Assembly: GCA_946887105.1 (NCBI GenBank)
Contig: CAMPKJ010000036.1
Coordinates: forward strand, 1-27,807
Direction of reading: 5' to 3'
Length of the DNA: 27,807 nt
Source of the DNA: an uncultured Acidobacteriota bacterium
Lineage (GTDB): Bacteria; Acidobacteriota; Thermoanaerobaculia; Gp7-AA8
Shown: positions 14,211 to 22,480 of the stretch, in pieces
Layout: each line of letters opens with the position of its first letter
Numbering within the stretch: position 1 is the first letter of the stretch
The notes under the pieces: model-generated
Seen by the model: the letters and a program-made list of their open reading frames with translations, nothing else
What the model was told of the DNA's origin: nothing
Databases searched by the model: none
Made by a program: the position numbers and the translations under genes

Positions 14211-15611
14211 CTACTCGTGCCTGCGATCTGCCTGTCCGGCCAGAAACTCCGGGGTAAAAATCTCCTTGATCTTTTCCTCGGGGAGCAAATCGCGTTCGCG
14301 CAGCAGATCGGGGATGCGCTTGCCCGTCCGCACCGATTCCTTGGCCAGCTCCGCCGCGGCCGCATATCCGATGATCGGATTGAGCGCCGTGGCCAGAGAC
14401 GGCGAGCTGACGTAATACGCCTCGCAGCGCTCGCGGTTGGCGGTGATGCCGCGCACGCATTTCTCGACGAACACGGGCAGGAAGTTCTTGAGGATCTCCA
14501 TCGAGAACGTGATCTCGAACGCCATCAGCGGCATCATCACGTTCAGTTCCAGCTGTCCGGCCTGCGATGCGTACGCGATGGCCGTGTCGGCCCCGATGAT
14601 GTGAAACAGCAGCTGGTTCATGCACTCGAGCAGCGACGGATTGACCTTGCCGGGCATGATCGACGAGCCGGGCTGCACGGCCGGCAGATTGATCTCGGCG
14701 AGACCGGTCAGCGGTCCCGAGGCGAGCAGGCGCAGGTCGTTGGTGATGCGTGTGAGCTCGAGCGCGAGGTTGCGCAGCGCCGCGGAAACCGCGACCACCG
14801 GAAGCTGCGACTGCATGGCCTCGCGCAGATCGTCGGACGGATGCAGCTCGAGTCCGGTCGCCTCGCTGAGATGGCGCACGACCGAGAAGCGATAGCCGAC
14901 CGGCGTGTTGATGCCGGTCCCTGCTGCGGTGCCACCGATGCCGAGAATGCGCAGCTCTTCGGCGGCATCGCGAAGCAGACGCGTCGCGCGTTGCACTGCC
15001 GCCGCGTACGCCTTGAACTCCTGACCGAGCGTGACCGGAGTGGCGTCGGCGAGATGCGTGCGGCCGGACTTGATCACGTCCGCGAATTCGCTCCCTTTCG
15101 CATCGAGCGCGTCACCGAGCGCGTCGAGCTGCGGGCTGAGCCGTTCCAGCAACAGCAGCGTGGCGATGCGAATCGCTGTCGGGAACACGTCATTCGTCGA
15201 CTGCGACATGTTCACGTGATCGTTCGGATGGACCGGCGTGTACTGGCCGGGCTTGCCGCCGAGGGAGAGGTTCGCCAGGTTCGCGATCACCTCGTTGCAG
15301 TTCATGTTGAACGACGTGCCCGCTCCGGCCTGGAAGACGTCCACGACGAAATGCGGACGCAGGCGTTCGAAATCGCGCAGGACGCGGTCGCACGCGGCGA
15401 CGATGGCGTTCGCGATCGGATCGTCCATCGCGCCGAGCTCGCGATTCGCGAGCGCGGCCGAGCGCTTCAACAGGATGAACGCGCGGATGAACAACGGATG
15501 CTCGCGCAGGCCGCTGATCGGGTAATTCTCGACGGCGCGTTGCGTCTGTGCGCCGTACAGCGCGTCATCCGGCACGCGCACCTCACCGAGCGTATCTCTT
15601 TCCATTCGCAT
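14211..15611 (-). CDS. aspA: Aspartate ammonia-lyase (aspartase; fumarase/aspartase superfamily)
   Basis: The protein is 466 aa from the ATG at 15611 (MRMERDTLGEVRVP). The superfamily signature GSSIMPGKVNP is at about 315-325. Residues FQAGAGTSFNMNCNEVIAN (about 93-111), NDHVNMSQSTNDVFPTAIRI and NDLRLLASGPLTGLAEINLP resemble aspartases more than class II fumarases, which have a TGSGTQ-type motif there. A class I fumarase encoded just upstream also makes a second fumarase less necessary. The reaction is L-aspartate to fumarate plus ammonia. It starts 24 nt after the fumarase beta stop; an in-frame TTG at 15632 or ATG at 15605 are alternative starts. Class II fumarase remains possible. Confidence 0.85.
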   Translation of the reverse strand: MRMERDTLGEVRVPDDALYGAQTQRAVENYPISGLREHPLFIRAFILLKRSAALANRELGAMDDPIANAIVAACDRVLRDFERLRPHFVVDVFQAGAGTSFNMNCNEVIANLANLSLGGKPGQYTPVHPNDHVNMSQSTNDVFPTAIRIATLLLLERLSPQLDALGDALDAKGSEFADVIKSGRTHLADATPVTLGQEFKAYAAAVQRATRLLRDAAEELRILGIGGTAAGTGINTPVGYRFSVVRHLSEATGLELHPSDDLREAMQSQLPVVAVSAALRNLALELTRITNDLRLLASGPLTGLAEINLPAVQPGSSIMPGKVNPSLLECMNQLLFHIIGADTAIAYASQAGQLELNVMMPLMAFEITFSMEILKNFLPVFVEKCVRGITANRERCEAYYVSSPSLATALNPIIGYAAAAELAKESVRTGKRIPDLLRERDLLPEEKIKEIFTPEFLAGQADRRHE

Positions 15612-15635
15612 CCCGGTTCGGCATGCACGCAACTC

Positions 15636-16202
15636 TCACGCCTTGAGCGCGGCCAGCCGCTCCTTCGACTCTTCGAGCACCTGTTTGTGCAGCGACTGGC
15701 CGTGCGCGTCCATCGTGACGATGGCCATGAAGTCTTCGACCCACAGATGCCAGATCGCTTCCGGCGATCCGAGATCCATCCAGTCCACGCCGTCGACGCG
15801 CTTGATCGATGCCGCGCATACCTGCGCCGCGCCGCCGATCGCGTGCAGATAGACCGCGCCGTACTCCTTGCAGGCCGCGAGCGTCTTCTCGCCCATCCCG
15901 CCTTTGCCGATCACGCCGCGAATCTTGTAATCGCGGATCACCTCATGCTGGTACGGCTCCTCGCGCGACGACGTGGTCGGGCCGGCCGCCTTGCAGACCC
16001 ACTGATCGCCCTCTTTCACCATCACCGGCCCGCAGTGATAGATGATCTGCCCTTCCAGATCGACCGGCGGCTTCACGCCTTCATGAATGCGATGGTGCAC
16101 CGCGTCACGACCCGTATAGAGCCGCCCGGTGATGGCCACCGTGTCGCCCACGCGCAGCGAGCGGATGGTGGCTTCGTCGATGGGAGTGGTGAGTTTGATC
16201 AT
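15636..16202 (-). CDS. Class I fumarate hydratase, beta (C-terminal) subunit
   Basis: The 188-aa protein matches the FumA/TtdB C-terminal domain. It has LTTPIDEATIRSLRVGDTV at the start, HCGPVM, KAAGPTTSSR (substrate-binding GPTTS-R motif) and GVIGKGGMG. With the alpha subunit (16686-17600) it forms an oxygen-sensitive [4Fe-4S] enzyme interconverting fumarate and malate; L-tartrate dehydratase is the main alternative. The start codon lies 3 nt from a copy of the CCGAGGAA repeat, whose GAGGA about 6 nt upstream is the apparent ribosome site. It is separated from its partner subunit by an inserted four-helix-bundle gene. Confidence 0.93.
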   Translation of the reverse strand: MIKLTTPIDEATIRSLRVGDTVAITGRLYTGRDAVHHRIHEGVKPPVDLEGQIIYHCGPVMVKEGDQWVCKAAGPTTSSREEPYQHEVIRDYKIRGVIGKGGMGEKTLAACKEYGAVYLHAIGGAAQVCAASIKRVDGVDWMDLGSPEAIWHLWVEDFMAIVTMDAHGQSLHKQVLEESKERLAALKA

Positions 16203-16205
16203 GTC

Positions 16206-16247
16206 GGTTCCTCGGGTTCCTCGGCGTTCCTCGGCGTTCCTCGGAGG
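16206..16247. repeat. CTCCGAGGAA-family repeat, copy 2 left arm
   Basis: Four GTTCCTCGG units lie between the four-helix-bundle stop (16250) and the fumarase beta start (16202). This is the inverted partner of the arm at 16643-16681. Read on the minus strand it supplies GAGGA upstream of the beta-subunit ATG. Confidence 0.9.
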
Positions 16248-16249
16248 GG

Positions 16250-16639
16250 TCAGGTGAAGCGTTTCGGTTCCTTGCGCGCTTCCGTTTCCACGTAGCGCAT
16301 CAGCGCCGCCAGGCCGCGGCCGATGCCGCGGATGGTCTCTGCGAGTTTCTCGAAGTCAACTTCGTTCAGGAAGCCAAGCCGGGATGAAAGTTCAGTTTGT
16401 GTTTCGAGCTCGAAAACGGAGCCCAGCGAGTTCTCGAGGAAGCTGTAGCGCTGCCGCGCCGTACGGCGTCCATAACCTTCGGCAATGTTCGAAGGAATCG
16501 AAACCGCGGCGCGACGCATCTGTTGCACCAGCCCGAAGCGCTCGTCGTTCGGAAACTTCCCGGTGGTGCTGTAGACGTCCAAGGCCAGATCCATCGCGTT
16601 CTGCCAAACCTTTAAATCCCGATACGACGACGCCATCAT
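16250..16639 (-). CDS. Four helix bundle protein (23S rRNA intervening-sequence family)
   Basis: The 129-aa protein is a typical member: SYRDLKVWQNAMDLALDVY at the start, FPNDERFGLVQQMRRAAVSI then PSNIAEGYGRRT in the middle, and two more helices including LGSVFELETQTEL. The family was first found encoded in insertions within 23S rRNA genes and occurs in many copies in some genomes; its biochemical role is not established. Here the gene splits the two fumarase subunit genes and is bounded on both sides by inverted arms of the CTCCGAGGAA repeat. The ATG at 16639 is preceded by GGAGGGG, the edge of the repeat; a second ATG follows at 16636. Confidence 0.95.
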   Translation of the reverse strand: MMASSYRDLKVWQNAMDLALDVYSTTGKFPNDERFGLVQQMRRAAVSIPSNIAEGYGRRTARQRYSFLENSLGSVFELETQTELSSRLGFLNEVDFEKLAETIRGIGRGLAALMRYVETEARKEPKRFT

Positions 16640-16642
16640 CCC

Positions 16643-16681
16643 CTCCGAGGAACTCCGAGGAACCGAGGCCCTCCGAGGAAC
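16643..16681. repeat. CTCCGAGGAA-family repeat, copy 2 right arm
   Basis: Four CCGAGGAA-type units fill the gap between the fumarase alpha stop (16686) and the four-helix-bundle start (16639). They are inverted relative to 16206-16247, so the gene lies in the position occupied by the short spacer in the other copies. Confidence 0.9.
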
Positions 16682-16685
16682 TTGA

Positions 16686-17600
16686 TTAGTACAGCCACTC
16701 CTGCACGTTCCCCGCGAGGTCGAGATTCGCGCCGCGGCGGCGGAAGGCCCAGCACATGTACGCGATCGAGACGAAGAACGAGGCCGGCAGGCGATTGAGC
16801 TTGCCGATCTTGCACGCGAGCAGTGTGGTCTTGCCGCCGAAGCCCATCGGGCCGATGCCGGATTGGTTGGCTTTCTCGACCACGCGCGCTTCGAGCGCGG
16901 CCAGTTCGGGGTCGGGACTCGCGTCGTCCATGGTGCGCAGGAGTTGTTCCTTGGCGTGACCGTAGCCGGTGCCGCGGTCGCCGCCGATGCAGACGCCGAG
17001 GATGCCGGGGCCGCAGCCCTGGCCCTGGGCCTGGACGATGCAGTCGAGGATCGCGTTTTCGACGCCGCGCAGGTCGCGTCCGCCGAGGTCGGGGTGCGGG
17101 AGGGAGTACTGCGCGTTCATGTTTTCGCAGCCGCCGCCTTTGAGCATCAGCTTCACTTCGACGTGCGGCTCACGCCACTGGTGGAAGTGGAAGACCGGCG
17201 AGCCGGGACCCGTGTTGTCGCCGGTGTTTTTTCCGGTCACGCTGTCGACGCTGTTCTGCCGCAAGTACCCTCTCTTCGTGGCCGCCCGCACGGCCTCGGT
17301 TGCGGTTTCCTCGAACGCAATCTGGTCATAGCCGACCGGCGTGTGCACGTAGAAGAGGATCGTGCCGGTGTCCTGGCAGAGCGGCAACGAGCTGTCGCGT
17401 GCGAGGACGATGTTGCAGCCGATCACATCGAGCGCGACGTCGGCGTTCGAGCCTTTCTCCTCCTGCTTGCGCGCGCCCGTGACGGCGCTGACGACATCGT
17501 CCGGCAACTGCGTGGACGTGCGGCGGATGAGCTCGAGGATGCTTTCGAAGAGTGCGGATTCAGCTTCGACTTCGGTGGGGTACAGCGGCTGGACGCTCAT
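16686..17600 (-). CDS. Class I fumarate hydratase, alpha (N-terminal) subunit
   Basis: The 304-aa protein matches the FumA/TtdA N-terminal iron-sulfur domain. LPLCQDTGT (Cys75) is the canonical cluster-binding start; GQGCGPGILGVCIGGDRGTGY (about 193-213) holds further Cys residues, and GIGPMGFGGKTTLL is the conserved late motif. Together with the beta subunit it hydrates fumarate to malate in the TCA cycle. The ATG at 17600 was chosen because GGGAGA lies about 6 nt upstream and the protein then starts MSVQPLYP; an extension to 17651 lacks support. It is the first gene of the probable minus-strand operon. Confidence 0.93.
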   Translation of the reverse strand: MSVQPLYPTEVEAESALFESILELIRRTSTQLPDDVVSAVTGARKQEEKGSNADVALDVIGCNIVLARDSSLPLCQDTGTILFYVHTPVGYDQIAFEETATEAVRAATKRGYLRQNSVDSVTGKNTGDNTGPGSPVFHFHQWREPHVEVKLMLKGGGCENMNAQYSLPHPDLGGRDLRGVENAILDCIVQAQGQGCGPGILGVCIGGDRGTGYGHAKEQLLRTMDDASPDPELAALEARVVEKANQSGIGPMGFGGKTTLLACKIGKLNRLPASFFVSIAYMCWAFRRRGANLDLAGNVQEWLY

Positions 17601-17756
17601 GAGGTTCTCCCGGCGGGCGAGAGTGTATCGCCCGGCGGAAGAACAACTCAATCGCCGGTGACAGTTCCGGCGGCGCTTTTTGTGCAGGCGGAAATGCCGG
17701 GCTCCGATCGCCGGTTTTAGGATGTGAGTCGAATGGACTCATATCGAGGTAAATCA
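17601..17756. other. Divergent intergenic region between fumarase alpha and clpB
   Basis: This 156-bp spacer lies between divergent genes. A short GCCGG/CCGGC stem followed by TTTTT lies at about 17654-17681, but no plus-strand gene ends here for it to terminate. TAGGAT (17718-17723) is a weak -10 candidate for clpB without a matching -35. The inverted repeat at 17721-17745 is listed separately. Confidence 0.4.
17721..17745 (+). promoter_or_regulatory. 10-bp inverted repeat directly upstream of clpB ribosome site
   Basis: GATGTGAGTC (17721-17730) and GACTCATATC (17736-17745) are inverted repeats with one mismatch (a G-U pair in RNA) and a 5-nt centre. The GAGGT ribosome site starts at 17746. 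It does not match the CIRCE element (TTAGCACTC-N9-GAGTGCTAA). It could be an operator or an mRNA hairpin controlling clpB. Confidence 0.55.
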
Positions 17757-20345
<2,589 letters not shown>

Positions 20346-20369
<24 letters not shown>

Positions 20370-20436
20370 TTAACGTTCCGGAACCGGCGAGCGTGAACTG
20401 ATTAACGTTCCGGAACCGGCGAGCGTGAACTGATTG
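20346..20436 (+). repeat. Three tandem 32-bp direct repeats spanning the clpB stop
   Basis: Units begin at 20346, 20378 and 20410 (CCGGAACCGGCGAGCGTGAA plus 12 nt); the third is truncated after about 26 nt. The copies are near-identical (one T/C difference between copy 1 and the others). Copy 1 includes the last clpB codons and its TGA. Confidence 0.95.
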
Positions 20437-20441
20437 CGGCG

Positions 20442-20523
20442 GGCGTTGGGCGTTGGGCGTTCGGGCGGTCTCGCAGGGATGTGACGTCATGCGCGACATC
20501 CCAAACGCCGACCGCCTAACGCC
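20442..20523. terminator. Compound hairpin between convergent clpB and asnB
   Basis: GGGATGT (20476-20482) pairs with ACATCCC (20496-20502). Flanking arms GGCGGT (20464-20469) with ACCGCC (20511-20516) and GGCGTT (20456-20461) with AACGCC (20518-20523) extend it. The left side holds three GGGCGTT tandem units. It lies between two convergent genes and is probably a bidirectional terminator built from a REP-like element. Confidence 0.65.
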
Positions 20524-20534
20524 TCGTGCCGCAG

Positions 20535-22346
20535 TCACCAGTACCCGTTCTCGCTGGAGAACATCACCTCGTACACCTTGCGGGCCCAGCTGCGCTTGCC
20601 GAACTCGACGCGTCCTTCCTTCTGCAGCCACTCGCGGATGGGCAGCGTGAATCCGGTCTTGCGTCGCGCGCGGATGCTCTCCGGCAGGCGTTGCCGCGGC
20701 GCGTTTGCGAGGATCTGCTTGCCGCGTTCCTTGCGCGTGACCAGCACCGGAGCGACCTTGCGCAGCAGGTGCGCGTCGACGAGCGGCACGCGTACCTCCA
20801 GCGAGTGCGCCATGCTGGCCCAGTCCATGTCGCGCAGCAGCTGATTGCGCAGGTAGAGCGACGACTCGAGCGCCGCCACGCGCGCATACGGCGTGCCGGG
20901 ATCGGGAATCAGGGTCCGCTCGAGCAGCGCGAGCAGGTTGAGCCGCTCCAAGCCTTCGCGGGCGATGTCCACGCCGAGGACGTCCGGCAATTCGGAGGCG
21001 AGAAAGCGTCCGCGCTTCACGAGATACGCGCCCGCGTACGACGCGCCGTGGCGGAGGATCTCGCCCATCTTCGGACTGATGTGGCGGCTGCGTTTCGCGA
21101 GCGCGTTGTTCAGACGATAGACGCCCTCGCCGAGGCCCGGGACGCGGGAGAGCACGGACGTGATCGGCATCCAGCGGGGGATGTCGCGGAAGGACGTATA
21201 GCCGCCGAACAGCTCGTCGCCGCCGGTGCCGGAGAGGGCGACCTTCAGTCCCATGTCCGCCGCCGCCTTGCTGATGAAGTAGCTGTTCAATCCGTCGACG
21301 GTCGGCTGATCCATCGCCGCGAAGATGCGCGGCAACTCATTGCGGAAGTCATCGAGCGCGAGATCGCGGATGGTGTGGCGGACGCCGTATTCGCGCGCCA
21401 CCATGGCCGCCAGCGGCGCCTCGTCGTTGTCGCGTCCGCGGTACTCCTCGAAACGTAGCGTCATGGTCTGCAGATCGCTCGCGCCCGACTCGCGCGCCAG
21501 TGCCACCACGGCGGTCGAGTCGATTCCGGCGGAGAGGAACGCGCCGACCGGCACGTCCGCGACCATGTGATAGCGCACCGACTCGAGCACGGCATCGTGG
21601 ACCGTCTCGCGGCGCACCTCGTCGCTCACAGGACGCGCGTTCTGCACCGCATCGCGCAGCGTCGCGGCAATCGAAAAATATTGCTGCGGCTCGTGCACGC
21701 CGTGCGCGTCGACGTAACAGTACGAGCCCGCCGGTAATGCGCGGATGGCGCGATACATCGTGAACGGTTCCGGCACGGTGCCGCGCAGAAAGAATCCCGC
21801 CGCGGCGGCGGGATCGAATCGCTTGTCGACGCGCTCACTCGCGATCAACGCCTTCACCTGCGAGGCGACGCGCAGCGTGCCGCCGTCGTCCGCGTAGTAC
21901 AGCGGCTTGATGCCGTACGGATCGCGCGCCAGGAACATCCGCTGCCGCGCGCCATCCCACAGCACGATGGCGAACATGCCGCGCAGCTCACCCAGCATGC
22001 TCTCGCCCATGTCGTCATACAGCGCCAGCAGCACCTCGGTATCCGAATGCGATGTGAAGGTCCGCCCCTTCGCTTCCAGCCGCGCGCGCAGTTCCTGATA
22101 GTTGTAGATCTCGCCGTTGAAGATGATCACCTGCTCGCCGCGCTGCATCGGCTGCGCGCCGGCCGCGGAGAGGTCGATGATGGCCAGGCGGCGATGTCCG
22201 AGTCCCACGCGGCGTCGTTCGTCGATCCAGATGTCCGCCGCATCCGGCCCGCGCGACCGCATGCACTCGCGCGACCGCAGCAGCTCCTCGGCATCGACGG
22301 GCGGCGCCGCGGGCGAATACGCGTAAATGCCGTTGATCCCGCACAT
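20535..22346 (-). CDS. asnB: Asparagine synthase (glutamine-hydrolysing)
   Basis: The 603-aa protein has the N-terminal glutamine amidotransferase domain with nucleophile Cys2 (MCGINGIY), RSRGPDA, GHRRLAIIDLS and FNGEIYNYQELR. The C-terminal synthetase domain has the ATP pyrophosphatase loop as LSAGIDSTAV (usually SGGLDSS, so the second residue is Ala) and LSGTGGDELFGGY. It makes asparagine (or amidates a related acid) from aspartate, glutamine and ATP; a specialised amidotransferase role in glycan or peptide synthesis is possible for this subfamily. No Shine-Dalgarno precedes the ATG; TATACT 9 nt upstream suggests a near-leaderless transcript. It is transcribed alone, divergently from the M28 peptidase. 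Confidence 0.95.
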   Translation of the reverse strand: MCGINGIYAYSPAAPPVDAEELLRSRECMRSRGPDAADIWIDERRRVGLGHRRLAIIDLSAAGAQPMQRGEQVIIFNGEIYNYQELRARLEAKGRTFTSHSDTEVLLALYDDMGESMLGELRGMFAIVLWDGARQRMFLARDPYGIKPLYYADDGGTLRVASQVKALIASERVDKRFDPAAAAGFFLRGTVPEPFTMYRAIRALPAGSYCYVDAHGVHEPQQYFSIAATLRDAVQNARPVSDEVRRETVHDAVLESVRYHMVADVPVGAFLSAGIDSTAVVALARESGASDLQTMTLRFEEYRGRDNDEAPLAAMVAREYGVRHTIRDLALDDFRNELPRIFAAMDQPTVDGLNSYFISKAAADMGLKVALSGTGGDELFGGYTSFRDIPRWMPITSVLSRVPGLGEGVYRLNNALAKRSRHISPKMGEILRHGASYAGAYLVKRGRFLASELPDVLGVDIAREGLERLNLLALLERTLIPDPGTPYARVAALESSLYLRNQLLRDMDWASMAHSLEVRVPLVDAHLLRKVAPVLVTRKERGKQILANAPRQRLPESIRARRKTGFTLPIREWLQKEGRVEFGKRSWARKVYEVMFSSENGYW

Positions 22347-22355
22347 CCGGCGCGG

Positions 22356-22361
22356 AGTATA
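22356..22361 (-). promoter_or_regulatory. -10 element of asnB, near-leaderless
   Basis: On the minus strand TATACT ends 9 nt before the asnB ATG, so transcription should start within 2-3 nt of the start codon. The position 17 bp upstream (22379-22384) reads GGAACT and is the edge of a palindromic repeat. Confidence 0.5.
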
Positions 22362-22378
22362 GCGGCGGCGATCTTACG

Positions 22379-22466
22379 AGTTCCTCGGAGTTCCTCGGAG
22401 TAGCCGACGCCAACCCACCCCGAGGAAGTCCGAGGAACCGAGGAACCGAGGAACTCCGAGGAACCG
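22379..22466. repeat. CTCCGAGGAA-family palindrome, copy 3
   Basis: The left arm has two TTCCTCGGAG units (22379-22400), the spacer is about 18 nt, and the right arm has five CCGAGGAA-type units (22419-22466). It fills most of the divergent asnB/M28 peptidase intergenic region. Confidence 0.92.
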
Positions 22467-22472
22467 TACAAT
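22467..22472 (+). promoter_or_regulatory. -10 element of the M28 peptidase gene, near-leaderless
   Basis: TACAAT lies 8 nt before the ATG at 22481, directly at the end of the palindrome. No Shine-Dalgarno is present between them. GGAACC lies 19 bp upstream in the repeat. Confidence 0.5.
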
Positions 22473-22480
22473 CCCCGCTC

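Noticed and set aside
14211..15611. Calling the lyase class II fumarase (FumC)
   Set aside because: The GAGTSFNMN and NDLRLLASGP segments are aspartase-like, and a class I fumarase is encoded next door. The alternative is kept only as a caveat.
16250..16639. A 23S rRNA intervening sequence in place
   Set aside because: The gene family fits, but no rRNA sequence surrounds it; it lies between two protein genes.
17652..17681. Intrinsic terminator (GCCGG/CCGGC stem then TTTTT)
   Set aside because: The T-run is oriented for plus-strand transcripts, and no plus-strand gene ends upstream within this divergent region.
17721..17745. CIRCE (HrcA) operator upstream of clpB
   Set aside because: The arms read GATGTGAGTC/GACTCATATC with a 5-nt centre, not TTAGCACTC with a 9-nt centre.
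22379..22466. CTCCGAGGAA arrays as a CRISPR or minisatellite
   Set aside because: Units are 9-12 nt, arranged as inverted arms with no unique spacers of 30 nt or more, and no cas genes are present.
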